Translations under genes and position numbers: made by a program
In this document: piece after piece, positions 48,522 to 58,026 of the stretch
Position numbering within the stretch: position 1 is the stretch's first letter
Layout: each line of letters begins with the position of its first letter
Notes under the pieces: generated by a model
Seen by the model: only the letters and a program-made list of their open reading frames with translations
Databases searched by the model: none
Told to the model about the DNA's origin: nothing
DNA from: Helicobacter sp. TUL
Lineage (GTDB): Bacteria; Campylobacterota; Campylobacteria; Campylobacterales; Helicobacteraceae
NCBI RefSeq assembly: GCF_002287135.1
Contig: NZ_NESU01000009.1
Span: 1 to 64,000 of the forward strand
DNA: 64,000 nt
Direction of reading: 5' to 3'

Positions 48522-49049
48522 CTAAGATTTCAAATATTGGTTTTTGCATTCGACATAACGCATAGCTGAATCTGTGATTTCCTCTATTTCTGATTGTGTT
48601 AATTCTCTAATTAATCTCGCAGGATTACCAAAGATTAGAGATCGTGGCGGAAAATGCTTCCCTTTGGTAACAACCGATCCAGCGCCGATTATAGAATCTC
48701 TCCCAATTACTACGCCATCCATAATAACGCTTCCCATACCAATAAGACAATTATCCTCTATATGACACGCGTGAATGATACAATTATGTCCAATCGTTAC
48801 ATTATCCCCAATAATAGTAGGATAACCACTTTGAGGCACACAATCCCTATATCCCACATGAATAGTGGTTAAATCTTGGATATTTGTATTTTTGCCTATT
48901 TGAATGTAATGTATATCGCCACGCAATACGCAATTAAACCATATAGATACATCATCTCCGATACTCACCTCCCCAATAATCTTAGCTCCCTCACAAAGCA
49001 ATACATTATTGCCAACACGAGGCGTGTGTCCATTGAAATCTATCAACAT
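48522..49049 (-). CDS. Gamma-carbonic-anhydrase-like hexapeptide-repeat protein (YrdA type)
   Basis: 175-residue left-handed beta-helix protein with repeats such as [38 protein letters not shown] and [26 protein letters not shown]. Histidines at the zinc-ligand positions (TIHV and [11 protein letters not shown]) are kept, so metal binding is plausible. Members of this family vary between carbonic anhydrase activity and none proven. A single gene with its own promoter region. Confidence 0.82.
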   Translation of the reverse strand: MLIDFNGHTPRVGNNVLLCEGAKIIGEVSIGDDVSIWFNCVLRGDIHYIQIGKNTNIQDLTTIHVGYRDCVPQSGYPTIIGDNVTIGHNCIIHACHIEDNCLIGMGSVIMDGVVIGRDSIIGAGSVVTKGKHFPPRSLIFGNPARLIRELTQSEIEEITDSAMRYVECKNQYLKS

Positions 49050-49304
49050 ATGCGCTCCTTTTTGGATTTATTACGATTATAATATTATTTTTAGAGCATA
49101 TCTATAAGATACCATACAAACTCATAGCCAAAAATCCATAATGAAACAAACAACATATCACAATATACTCTATTGCAATCAATAATCTGTGGGTATTAGA
49201 TTATGCTAAATTCTCAAAATTGCATAAAAATGATAAAATTTAAGCTAAATATCAGAAAGTATGACTTAGTATGTGTATGTTAAATTCTCATTAAAGGATA
49301 TGAA

Positions 49305-49796
49305 ATGATTACACAAGACATTGTAAAACTACTCAATGAGCAAATTGCAAAAGAAATGTTTGCGGCTAATTTGTATTTGAGTATGAGTTCTTGGTGCTAT
49401 GAAAATAGCTTTGATGGTGCGGGTTTGTTTTTGTTTCAACATGCCGATGAAGAAAGCGGACATGCTAAGCGTCTTATTACATACCTTAATGAAACAGATT
49501 CTAAGGTGATCATCACAGAAGTCGCTGCTCCAGAATCCAACTTTAATGGGTTGCTTGATGTGTTTGAAAAAACATATGCGCACGAGCAAAAAATCACACA
49601 ATCTATCAATAACCTTGTAGATTGCACCTTGCAAAGCAAAGACTATCCAACTTTTAATTTCTTGCAATGGTATGTAAGTGAGCAACATGAGGAAGAGGCT
49701 TTGTTCCGTGGAATTGTTGATAAAATCAAACTTATTGGATCAAATGGTGATGGTCCATACCTCGCTGATAGATTTATCAAAGACCTCACAAAATAA
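49305..49796 (+). CDS. ftnA: Non-heme ferritin
   Basis: 163-residue iron-storage protein forming 24-mers. Ferroxidase-centre residues are visible in LNEQIAKEMFAANLYLSMSSWC, FLFQHADEESGHAKRL and LQWYVSEQHEEEALFR. It corresponds to H. pylori Pfr. It is monocistronic; a good AAAGGA site precedes the ATG. The 255-bp upstream gap holds AT-rich promoter-like sequence but no operator I could support. Confidence 0.94.
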   Translation: MITQDIVKLLNEQIAKEMFAANLYLSMSSWCYENSFDGAGLFLFQHADEESGHAKRLITYLNETDSKVIITEVAAPESNFNGLLDVFEKTYAHEQKITQSINNLVDCTLQSKDYPTFNFLQWYVSEQHEEEALFRGIVDKIKLIGSNGDGPYLADRFIKDLTK

Positions 49797-49819
49797 ACCA
49801 AAGCTAGATTCTTGTATGC

Positions 49820-49852
49820 TAGATTCTCTGCAAATCTTTGCGTGAGAATCTA
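49820..49852. terminator. Bidirectional terminator between ferritin and mfd
   Basis: TAGATTCTC (49820-49828) pairs with GAGAATCTA (49844-49852), and the inner bases GCAA/TTGC extend the stem. It lies between convergent genes. The arms contain the over-represented AGATTCT motif as an inverted pair. Confidence 0.6.
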
Positions 49853-49855
49853 AGC

Positions 49856-52800
49856 CTATATATTGCCCTCAGCTCTCTTGCGTAAAAATGTCATAATACT
49901 GCCCAGCACATCGTCCCAATCTTTGCTAGGAGATTCTATACGCTCTTTTGTATCATCGCTATATGTGATAGTGATAGTTTGCCCATAATGTGCAATTTGC
50001 TTAAGCTTCAAAGTATTTGCCAACACGCGAATCTTGATGAGCTCTAAAAAGTTTATACTATATGGATCAAGCTTACCAAAACGATTTTCAATTTCGCCCT
50101 CAATGTCATAGACTTCTGCAAGATTCTCACACAAACTCAATCGACGATAAAGCTCTAAGCGCAATGTATCACTTCCCACAAGCTCGGGATTGATATAGGC
50201 ACTAATATTAAGCTTGATATCTACTTGCGTGCTTTTTTGCATGCCAAATCCGCTAAGCTGATTGATACATTCTTCAAGCATAGAGAGATACAAACCATAG
50301 CCGATTTTTTTGATATGTCCGCTTTGTGCTTCTCCCAATAAATTGCCTCCACCGCGAATCTCCAAATCGTGATAGGCAAGATTCTCTCCGCTACCTAAAT
50401 AAGAATTTTTTTCTAACGCACTTAATCGTTTTTTGGCTTCATCACTTAAAGCACTCTCACGCGCTACACACAGATAACAAAAGCCCTCTTTTGCACCACG
50501 CCCCACACGACCACGCAATTGATGTAAATCCGCTATACCAAAACGATTTGCTTCCTCTATGATGATAGTATTGGCATTGGGTAGGTGCAAGCCAGATTCG
50601 ACAATGCTTGTGCAAAGCAACAAATCAAGCTTTCTTTGCACAAAATCCGCCATAATGTCTTGAGAATGTGCATTTTCTACTTGAGAGTGCAAAATCCCTA
50701 TGCGCAACTTTGGCAAAAGCTCATTAATGTCCTTTGCTTTTTGTGCGATTGTCGCGATATTGTTATACACATAAAAAACTTGTCCTCCGCGTCGCAACTC
50801 ACGCAAAATCACCTCGCGTATAAGCTTCTCATCATATACTTTCAAAAATGTTCGCACACCTTTGCGCTCCATAGGTGGCGTGCGCAATGCACTAAAGCCC
50901 TTGATGTGTGAGAGTGCCATATTGAGTGTGCGTGGAATTGGAGTAGCACTCATACTTAGAGTATGCACATTTTTGCATAATGCCTTCATTTTTTCTTTTT
51001 GTTTAACGCCAAACTTATGCTCTTCATCAATAATAACTAACCCAAGTTTGTTAAATGCTAATCCTAAAATGGCGTGTGTTCCGATGACTACATCAACACT
51101 GCCACTTTGTAAATCCCTCTGTAGAGTGTTTTTGTCTTTTGTGAATCTATCAATCTTGGCTATTGTGATAGGTTGCCCATTCTCTTTTGTGAGTGATCCT
51201 AGCCTATCTTGCAGAGTTTGATAATGCTGTGAAGCAAGCAATGTCGTAGGCACGATAAAAGCACACTGATAGCCTTGTGAAACAAGCGCAACAATCGCGC
51301 TCATAGCAACTTCTGTCTTACCAAAACCTACATCACCGCTAAGCAATCTATCCATAACGCGCCCAGATTCTAAGTCATCTAAAATTTCTTTGATACTACG
51401 CTCTTGATCTTGTGTCAAGGCAAAGGGGCGAGTTTTATCAAATGCATAAAGCAACGCACAATCTCTCGTAATCTTTACACCCTCTAATAGTGAGCGTTGC
51501 GCGGCAAGCTCGATGATAGCCCCAGCAATTTCAAAGAGTTTTTTACGCACAGAATCTTTAAGCTTGCTAAAACTTCCTTTACCAAGCCTATCGACAATCG
51601 GCAAGATTCCAGAATCTGCCACATAGCGATCTATCATATCTAAGCGATCTACAGGCAATAAAAGCTTATCTTCTCCCTGATATGCAATCTCGATAAAATC
51701 TCGAACCACACCCAACACACTTGTGCTTTTTAATCCCTTAAAGATTCCAATCCCATAATCTGTATGCACCACATATTCGCCTATGTTAAGCTCATTAAGC
51801 TGTAATCGCGATCTTTTGTGCTTTTTGGCGGATTTTTGGGTTTTATTTAGAGAAAGGATAAGCCAATCTTTATGCAAGATATTGAGATTTTGTGAATCTA
51901 ACACAACATGTATGCGCGAGAGATCAATATCAAGTGGTTCTAAAAGCTTTGGTGGCGTAACACTATAATCAAGTCCATAGGATTTGAGTAACGCATAATT
52001 TGGCGTAATAAGTGTAATGTCTTTTTGTTTGTGAAGTGCAAGGAGTGAAGATAACATCTTTGGTGCAAAGAGAATCTCCTCGTATGCTTCACTACGAGGA
52101 ATAAGGGGCATTTGATATATATGATTGGGCGCTAATGCTAATTGCAATTCCTCTTCTATGGCATATAATTCTTTGGCTTCCTCAAGCGCGTTTTGTGTGA
52201 TAAAACACGGATAAGACTTGCTTAAATGCACACCCTTATCGCCCAAATGCCACAACCACGATGCACCACTTTCTACACTAAGTTCATCACTTGATTGTAT
52301 CTCACCTAATCTCGTAATATCATCTTGATCCACGCCAAAAAGTGCAACAGGGATTTCAAGGGAATCAATCTCATTTTTTTGACTAAGCTGTGTGCTTACA
52401 TCAAAAACGCGTATGCTCTCAATATTCTCATCAAAAAAGCAGATTCGATATGGAGCAGGTGCATTTGGCAAAAATATATCCACAATCTCACCACGCACAC
52501 TAATCTCGCCGGGCATTTCTACGACTTCTACATTCTCATAGCCATAGCTTATGAGTTTTTTGGCAAATACTTGAGAATCTAGCGGATTTGTTTTGTCAAT
52601 CACAAAGCTTTGTAAAAATTCTGACTTAGGCAGTGGATACAAAATACTTGAAATGGGAGCACATAGGATTTTTGGGCTTTGGCATTGATAAAATGTGCGC
52701 AAAACCTGTAAAAGCTCGAGTAAATCCTCACGAAATGGCGTCAAATCATCGCCAAAATGCACACGCACCTCTGGTAAAATAAAAGGCACATAAGGACTAA

Positions 52801-52948
52801 AATCCCTGTGCTTATGGCAAAATTCTAGCACCTCATAAGAAGATCTCGCCTCTTGATAGTCCTTGCAAGCGATAATAAAATCGTGTTTAAATTCCTTAGT
52901 TTGTGCGCACTCTTGAGATAAAAGTGCGTAAATATCACCCTGTATCAA
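49856..52948 (-). CDS. mfd: Transcription-repair coupling factor Mfd
   Basis: 1030-residue translocase that removes stalled RNA polymerase and recruits UvrA. It has the UvrB-homology N-terminus (YPLPKSEFLQSF, EISVRGEIVDIF), the RNA-polymerase-interaction region (GEYVVHTDYGIGIFKGL) and RecG-like helicase motors: GDVGFGKTEVAM, IIDEEHKFGVKQKEK and QLRGRVGRG. The reading frame appears to open at TTG (52948); the only upstream codons in frame are GAT and the ccmA stop TAG. There is no in-frame ATG nearby and no well-spaced ribosome site, so initiation probably depends on coupling to ccmA. Last gene of the leuS operon. Confidence 0.95.
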   Translation of the reverse strand: MIQGDIYALLSQECAQTKEFKHDFIIACKDYQEARSSYEVLEFCHKHRDFSPYVPFILPEVRVHFGDDLTPFREDLLELLQVLRTFYQCQSPKILCAPISSILYPLPKSEFLQSFVIDKTNPLDSQVFAKKLISYGYENVEVVEMPGEISVRGEIVDIFLPNAPAPYRICFFDENIESIRVFDVSTQLSQKNEIDSLEIPVALFGVDQDDITRLGEIQSSDELSVESGASWLWHLGDKGVHLSKSYPCFITQNALEEAKELYAIEEELQLALAPNHIYQMPLIPRSEAYEEILFAPKMLSSLLALHKQKDITLITPNYALLKSYGLDYSVTPPKLLEPLDIDLSRIHVVLDSQNLNILHKDWLILSLNKTQKSAKKHKRSRLQLNELNIGEYVVHTDYGIGIFKGLKSTSVLGVVRDFIEIAYQGEDKLLLPVDRLDMIDRYVADSGILPIVDRLGKGSFSKLKDSVRKKLFEIAGAIIELAAQRSLLEGVKITRDCALLYAFDKTRPFALTQDQERSIKEILDDLESGRVMDRLLSGDVGFGKTEVAMSAIVALVSQGYQCAFIVPTTLLASQHYQTLQDRLGSLTKENGQPITIAKIDRFTKDKNTLQRDLQSGSVDVVIGTHAILGLAFNKLGLVIIDEEHKFGVKQKEKMKALCKNVHTLSMSATPIPRTLNMALSHIKGFSALRTPPMERKGVRTFLKVYDEKLIREVILRELRRGGQVFYVYNNIATIAQKAKDINELLPKLRIGILHSQVENAHSQDIMADFVQRKLDLLLCTSIVESGLHLPNANTIIIEEANRFGIADLHQLRGRVGRGAKEGFCYLCVARESALSDEAKKRLSALEKNSYLGSGENLAYHDLEIRGGGNLLGEAQSGHIKKIGYGLYLSMLEECINQLSGFGMQKSTQVDIKLNISAYINPELVGSDTLRLELYRRLSLCENLAEVYDIEGEIENRFGKLDPYSINFLELIKIRVLANTLKLKQIAHYGQTITITYSDDTKERIESPSKDWDDVLGSIMTFLRKRAEGNI

Positions 52949-52951
52949 ATC

Positions 52952-53374
52952 CTAAACTTTCTTTTTAGAATCTATATCCTTGGCAATATCTTTGCTTGGT
53001 ATTTCCTTGGAATCACGCACTTTGCTTTCACCAATAAACACACCTTTGCGTTCTACCACAAGTTCATTTGCCGTAATTGTCCCCTCAATACGTCCTTGTG
53101 CTTTAAGCTCAAGTATATTAGATACACAATCACCGATAAATTTACCAGCCACCACCAATGCATGTGCATTAATAATGCCCTTAACAAAACCATTTTTACC
53201 AATCATCACCGTGTCTTTGGAATTGATAGTTCCTTCAACATATCCATCAATATGTAAACGACACTCTATGTCGATTTCACCTTTTATGGTTGTTCCTGTA
53301 GCAATGATAGTTGCTCCTCCTGATGAGGTGCTTGATCCATCAAGCTGTTTATTGTCGTTAGTAAAGATTGCCAT
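52952..53374 (-). CDS. ccmA: CcmA bactofilin
   Basis: 140-residue polymer-forming cytoskeletal protein with a central bactofilin beta-helix (about 20-110: TIIATGTTIKGEIDIECRLHIDGYVEGTI, KNGFVKGIINAHALVVAGKFIGD). In H. pylori CcmA works with Csd1/Csd2 to make the cell helical. The start at 53374 lies 91 bp inside csd1, in another frame, with its own AAAGGAG site, so the overlap is real. Confidence 0.93.
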   Translation of the reverse strand: MAIFTNDNKQLDGSSTSSGGATIIATGTTIKGEIDIECRLHIDGYVEGTINSKDTVMIGKNGFVKGIINAHALVVAGKFIGDCVSNILELKAQGRIEGTITANELVVERKGVFIGESKVRDSKEIPSKDIAKDIDSKKKV

Positions 53375-54225
53375 GATACGCTCCTTTCTTTTTCAAAGAT
53401 TGATGAAAAATCACTCATTGTCCATTCGATGAAATTTCGTGGATCTAAAACACTATCCAAAAACCTCACCTCATAGTGCAAATGAGGACCTGTGCTAGCA
53501 CCACTATTGCCAGAATAGGCAATAAGTTGTCCTTTTTTGACAAAACTGCCGTGTGAAACGACAATTTTATTCAAATGAGCATAATAAGTCCTAAAACCAA
53601 ATGAGTGATCGATTTTCACTAAATTACCAAAGCCACCATTATGACCCATTTTGGCAAATTCTACGACGCCATCAGCAGTCGCATGCACGGGAGTGCCAAT
53701 ATCGGTGGCAAAATCCATTCCAGCGTGCAAATGTCTTGTAAAATATAAAGGATGGATTCTATAGCCAAACTCGGCAGAAATACGCTTATAATAATCCAAG
53801 GGATAGCCATTTGGCACAAATTTCATCACAAAAACTTTTTGTGCACCTGTCAATGAAGCCACATCGATACGCTCACCTAAGTCCTCACCTGCAATATCTC
53901 GCGTATCTCCCACACCTACAATACTCTCCAAATCCCCTACTCTATCTCCTATAAGCCCAATTTCTTCGGATCTTTGCTCGATTTGAAAATTAAGATACGC
54001 ATTTTTTTCTTGCGTTTTTTCATATTGCGCGAGGATTTTTTGGTTGAGGGCAGACACATTGGCTATCTCATGCTTAAACGCACGCACAGAAACAATACCA
54101 TAAATAATGCACACTAATAAAAAAATCAGTGCATACAAACCCACTTGCCTAAACACAGAATGTATATTGATATAACGCGTCTTTTCTTGATCGGTTATCA
54201 TCAATATCAGGCGTTTATTACTCAT
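53284..54225 (-). CDS. csd1: Csd1 M23-type peptidoglycan DD-endopeptidase
   Basis: 313-residue envelope protein with an N-terminal membrane helix (about 25-47), a coiled-coil stretch (70-105) and a C-terminal LytM/M23 domain. The zinc site is complete: RHLHAGMDFATD (H and D ligands) and GPHLHYEVRF (HxH). It cleaves cross-links to create the curvature and helical shape of Helicobacter cells. It follows csd2 by 3 bp and overlaps ccmA by 91 bp. Confidence 0.92.
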   Translation of the reverse strand: MSNKRLILMITDQEKTRYINIHSVFRQVGLYALIFLLVCIIYGIVSVRAFKHEIANVSALNQKILAQYEKTQEKNAYLNFQIEQRSEEIGLIGDRVGDLESIVGVGDTRDIAGEDLGERIDVASLTGAQKVFVMKFVPNGYPLDYYKRISAEFGYRIHPLYFTRHLHAGMDFATDIGTPVHATADGVVEFAKMGHNGGFGNLVKIDHSFGFRTYYAHLNKIVVSHGSFVKKGQLIAYSGNSGASTGPHLHYEVRFLDSVLDPRNFIEWTMSDFSSIFEKERSVSWQSLLTTINSLMDQAPHQEEQLSLLQEQP

Positions 54226-54228
54226 AGG

Positions 54229-55146
54229 CTATTCTATACTCACTCTATTAGATTGAGAATCTGCTTGTGCAGTCCTATAAGTGTGAATTTGTGCCAAATC
54301 ATCAAGCGCCCACACAAGGCTTTTCCAATCAATGCGATCTCTGTTTTTGGTTACTGCATTAAAATTATCAAGATCCCATAATGCATAATCAATCGTATGA
54401 AGCGGTGTGCCCAAAAAGCGTAGCTCATATAAAAGCCCTTCTTTTTTAGCACTACCTCCTTGCCCACTATAGCCAATAAGCTGTCCTTTTGCGACAAACT
54501 CACCCTTTTTGACAACCATAGAATCTAAATACGCATATGTTGATGTGAAGCCAAAAGAATGGGCTACTTTTACATACGCACCATAGCTCCCACCTTGAAA
54601 GGCATTCAGACTATCAACAATACCATTTGCAGTCGCATACACTGGTGTGCCTTTTGGGACTTCATACACAAAAGATTGTGCTTGGGTGTTATCCAAATTT
54701 TTGGCATGATCCCACTTGTATCCACGCACAGGATCACCATTAGGCATAATCTTTAAAACCATTTGTCTTTGTTCATCACTAAGCGCATCAAGATCGACAT
54801 CTTGATTATCGACTTTTATATCAAAATTTCTATGAATGCTCACAATCTTTTCTAGCTCGCCAATTTGCGTATTTGCCTTTAATAGCTCGTTGGTTTTATA
54901 CTCTATGCTACGCACAAGTTCGCTGTTTTTTTCATAGAGTTCTTGGAATTGCTCTCTTGCCTTGTTTTTTTCAGCAATAATCCCATCAAGCTCTTTAACC
55001 AAAAACTTTACCATCACAAAATACACTACTAACGCCACTCCAAGCGCCAATGCCACATACAAAAGCACACGCTTTATAATCTTATGAATACTAAATTGTT
55101 TAAAAGTATCACCATCAATAATAGAAATCATTAGTTTATCTTGCAT
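54229..55146 (-). CDS. csd2: Csd2 M23-family protein lacking the metal site
   Basis: 305-residue paralogue of Csd1 with the same layout: membrane helix (about 25-50), coiled coil, LytM-like domain. The catalytic residues are missing: the HxH motif region reads KKEGLLYELRF and the first histidine/aspartate motif is replaced around NTQAQSFVYEVP. This fits the H. pylori view that Csd2 is a non-catalytic partner of Csd1. The start at 55146 is chosen because a GGAGAG site precedes it; an ATG at 55161 is also in frame. It overlaps the folC end by 16 bp. Confidence 0.88.
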   Translation of the reverse strand: MQDKLMISIIDGDTFKQFSIHKIIKRVLLYVALALGVALVVYFVMVKFLVKELDGIIAEKNKAREQFQELYEKNSELVRSIEYKTNELLKANTQIGELEKIVSIHRNFDIKVDNQDVDLDALSDEQRQMVLKIMPNGDPVRGYKWDHAKNLDNTQAQSFVYEVPKGTPVYATANGIVDSLNAFQGGSYGAYVKVAHSFGFTSTYAYLDSMVVKKGEFVAKGQLIGYSGQGGSAKKEGLLYELRFLGTPLHTIDYALWDLDNFNAVTKNRDRIDWKSLVWALDDLAQIHTYRTAQADSQSNRVSIE

Positions 55147-56381
55147 AATTTCTCTCTCCATATATCTAAAAATCCAGCGACCACACTAAAAGATCCAAAA
55201 ATGACATATTCTTTGGAATCTGTCATATCTTCAAATACAAAATCCCTATAAGCAATCCCCAAATCCTCTAAAATCGCTAGGAGCTCATCGCGCGCAATAA
55301 CACGAGGATTATGAGTTAAGGGAAAAATCCATAACTCTTGAATGTGTGGTTTTAATAGCTCTAAAATACAATGCACTTCTTTATCAGAATACGTATTATA
55401 CACTAAAATCACACGCCTTTGCTTAAAATTTTGCTCTATCACGGATTTTAACGCCCTAGCACATTCTTGATTATGCCCTACATCAAGCAGGATATGAGGA
55501 GCAAGCCACTCACATCGCCCATGTAGATTCAATGCAGGGAGCGTCAAAAAATCTATCTTTATCCCAAAAAATTGCAAAGCAAAACTTGCAACCAAAAGAT
55601 TTTGTGCCAAAAACTCTGCAAGATGATAGCGTGATACATAATCCACATATCCTTGCCAAAAGCTAGAATCTAGCGTATTTTGCAACCCAAAAGTGAGGCA
55701 AAATTTCTCATATTGCACATCATATTGTGTTTGGGATTTGATACACTCTAGCGCAAAAATCCTTGCATGATAATCTTTGGCAATCTCATAGGCTATAGAT
55801 ACGCATTGCCGATAGTGTTGTGGTGCCATAATGACATTTTTTCCCATAACACGCAACTTTGTGCCTGCAATAGATTCTATGCTTGTCCCTAAAAAATCCT
55901 TATGATCAAAACCTATGGGCGTAAAAACACTAAGATCTGAATCTATCACGCTTGTAGAATCAAATTCACCCCCAAGCCCTGCCTCTAGCACCAAAAAATC
56001 ATCACCCTGTGCAATATAAAGTGCTAAAAATGTCGCATACTCAAAATAACTTGCTTCATTAACAAAGTCTTGTTGTTGCAAAAACTCGTGTGCTTGTTGC
56101 AATGTTTGATCACACACTTCACCAGTATGCGTAAAAAAACGCTCTCTAAAATGCCATAAATGCGGTGAGCTAAAATGCAAGACTTTATACCCTTGCTGCA
56201 TAAGCCCCAGTGCGATAAACCTCCCTGTGCTTCCTTTGCCATTTGTGCCCACAAGGTGGATAACTTTAAGATTCTCTATATGTAGCTTTGGTGCTAATTT
56301 TGCGTAGATTCTATGAGCGCGTCTAGGATCAAAAGGTGCATATTCTTGCCCCTTGGATTCTAAAAATTCCCATAGATTCAT
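55131..56381 (-). CDS. folC: Folylpolyglutamate/dihydrofolate synthase
   Basis: 416-residue Mur-ligase-family enzyme that adds glutamate to folates. The P-loop VGTNGKGSTGRF (about 43-54), FSSPHLWHFRERF, and VLEAGLGGEFDSTSVI plus ITPIGFDHKDFLG-type motifs are present. It overlaps the upstream gene as ATGA and csd2 downstream by 16 bp. Confidence 0.92.
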   Translation of the reverse strand: MNLWEFLESKGQEYAPFDPRRAHRIYAKLAPKLHIENLKVIHLVGTNGKGSTGRFIALGLMQQGYKVLHFSSPHLWHFRERFFTHTGEVCDQTLQQAHEFLQQQDFVNEASYFEYATFLALYIAQGDDFLVLEAGLGGEFDSTSVIDSDLSVFTPIGFDHKDFLGTSIESIAGTKLRVMGKNVIMAPQHYRQCVSIAYEIAKDYHARIFALECIKSQTQYDVQYEKFCLTFGLQNTLDSSFWQGYVDYVSRYHLAEFLAQNLLVASFALQFFGIKIDFLTLPALNLHGRCEWLAPHILLDVGHNQECARALKSVIEQNFKQRRVILVYNTYSDKEVHCILELLKPHIQELWIFPLTHNPRVIARDELLAILEDLGIAYRDFVFEDMTDSKEYVIFGSFSVVAGFLDIWREKLCKIN

Positions 56382-57472
56382 TGGACCTCGCCTATGTATG
56401 CTCGGAGATCAAGCAGGGTTTGCAAAAAATCTCTATGCTTATCAAACAATCTTCCATCAAATTTGAGTGTTTGCTTATGTTCTTTGTAGTTAAAAACCTG
56501 CTCCCTTAAAAGCGCACAAAATGTCTCAAAACGCTGTTGTATCTCTTGTTTTTCACCCTCTAATAAAAGATAAAAAACCCCATTTTTTGGCTCAAATACA
56601 TCGTGATGTCGGCACAAAGATTCAAAGTGTCCCAAAAAAATACGCTTAAACACAATAACTTGCCTTGCATAACCCTCTTGCCCAAATTCTTTTATAATCT
56701 CATGATGATTAAACACGCGTATCACGCACAAAAATGTATTTTTAGCGTTAAGAAATTCTTGAATATTATGGCGCAAATCACTCTCTTGTTTGTCTCCTAA
56801 ACTCTCGCTATGGCGTGGCGCCACCTCCAATGCCTGAATCTGCATACTCCATTTTTCACATATTCCACCAAGCTCTTTATTACTAAACTGCGGAATAGGA
56901 TTAGGTGCCGTGTTTGTAAGTTTTGCCACACAGCTTTCGTAGATATATTGTCCCATTTTTTCTGCATCTTGCAAAACCTGCTCAAAAAGCGGCTGCTTAG
57001 AATCTTTAAACGCATTATACAGGCGTGCAAGAAATTCTAAATCTGTAAGATTCTGTGGGTGTGCCAAAAGTCGCGTAAGCTCATTATTTTCTTTTGTGTT
57101 TTTTGCAAGGTTTAAGGCGCATACCATACATTGTGCAATGGCATTGAGTGCCACAAGATGTCCCTTTGCCCTATAAAATTTTAGCCATTGTTGCTCTAAT
57201 TCCTTTGCACCATGTGGAGTGTGAATTGTGCCTATTTTGAAAAATTCTTGATATTTTTCCCTCACCTTTGGCGCAAAAAGATCGCGTATAATCTTAATAA
57301 GCACTATATTAAGGGCGGTTATGGAATTGTTTTGGGATTTTGTATCTGTAGTTCTTGGTGAGAGCTTATATCTATGCTCTAATTTTTGGGCTATGATACG
57401 CGCTTGTTGCTCCATAGACATATTGCGTGTATCTTGTAAAATCCGCAAAATAATTGTGTTAAGAGTATTCAT
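56378..57472 (-). CDS. Uncharacterised protein with a possible degenerate GGDEF-like domain
   Basis: 364 residues, no signal peptide or membrane helix. The N-terminal two thirds are helical and unrecognised. The C-terminal part (about 240-345) looks like a worn GGDEF fold: TFLCVIRVFNHHEIIKEFGQEGYARQV ... LGHFESLCRHHDVFEPKNGVFYLLLEG, with KNGVF where an active enzyme has GGDEF. So c-di-GMP synthesis is not expected. The gene sits between folC and lptE, overlapping both as ATGA. As I recall, Campylobacter jejuni has a hypothetical gene at the same place while H. pylori does not. The fold assignment is tentative. Confidence 0.5.
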   Translation of the reverse strand: MNTLNTIILRILQDTRNMSMEQQARIIAQKLEHRYKLSPRTTDTKSQNNSITALNIVLIKIIRDLFAPKVREKYQEFFKIGTIHTPHGAKELEQQWLKFYRAKGHLVALNAIAQCMVCALNLAKNTKENNELTRLLAHPQNLTDLEFLARLYNAFKDSKQPLFEQVLQDAEKMGQYIYESCVAKLTNTAPNPIPQFSNKELGGICEKWSMQIQALEVAPRHSESLGDKQESDLRHNIQEFLNAKNTFLCVIRVFNHHEIIKEFGQEGYARQVIVFKRIFLGHFESLCRHHDVFEPKNGVFYLLLEGEKQEIQQRFETFCALLREQVFNYKEHKQTLKFDGRLFDKHRDFLQTLLDLRAYIGEVQ

Positions 57473-58026
57473 TTCTTTGTGCTTGGTAGGTCTTGTGCTT
57501 CTTCTTGTTTTTGTGTTTGCTTTTGTTCTTGTTGTGCCCCATAATATGCCATTTGAGAAATAAACTTATCAAGTGCTTGTATAGTCGCATTTGAAACCGC
57601 ACCAAGTTTGGCTTCCTCAATAAGCAAAGCAGATGTCGAACTCGCTGGGTAATCATAATATCCTGAAGTGCTTGCACTCATTGTTGCACCATTGATATTT
57701 TGCACCTTAAATGAGAGATTAACCGTGGCACGATAATGACTTATAAAACCATTTTCATCATACGCTACAGGTGTGCTACTTACAGAAAGCACACGCACAT
57801 CAATAATACTATGTGCGCTTTGTTTAGAAGACAAGGTATTATTAAAGCGTGTCAAAACCGCAAGGTTAATCGCATCTTTTGCACTTACAGAAGCCTCTGG
57901 GAGTTGTGGATCCATAGTAATCTCCACATACACGCCCTCACCAAAAATCTTATCACTATAACTTGCTACAGGGACATAGCCACACGCCATAAATAGCAAA
58001 GCTAGTAGTGTTATACCATATTTCAT
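57469..58026 (-). CDS. lptE: LptE-like LPS-assembly lipoprotein
   Basis: 185-residue lipoprotein with signal peptide and lipobox FMAC (Cys near residue 15), followed by CGYVPVASYSDKIFGEGVYVEI, which matches the small LptE/RlpB family. The C-terminus is Q-rich. It would plug the LptD barrel encoded at 15271. It starts immediately after the leuS stop codon. Confidence 0.75.
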   Translation of the reverse strand: MKYGITLLALLFMACGYVPVASYSDKIFGEGVYVEITMDPQLPEASVSAKDAINLAVLTRFNNTLSSKQSAHSIIDVRVLSVSSTPVAYDENGFISHYRATVNLSFKVQNINGATMSASTSGYYDYPASSTSALLIEEAKLGAVSNATIQALDKFISQMAYYGAQQEQKQTQKQEEAQDLPSTKK

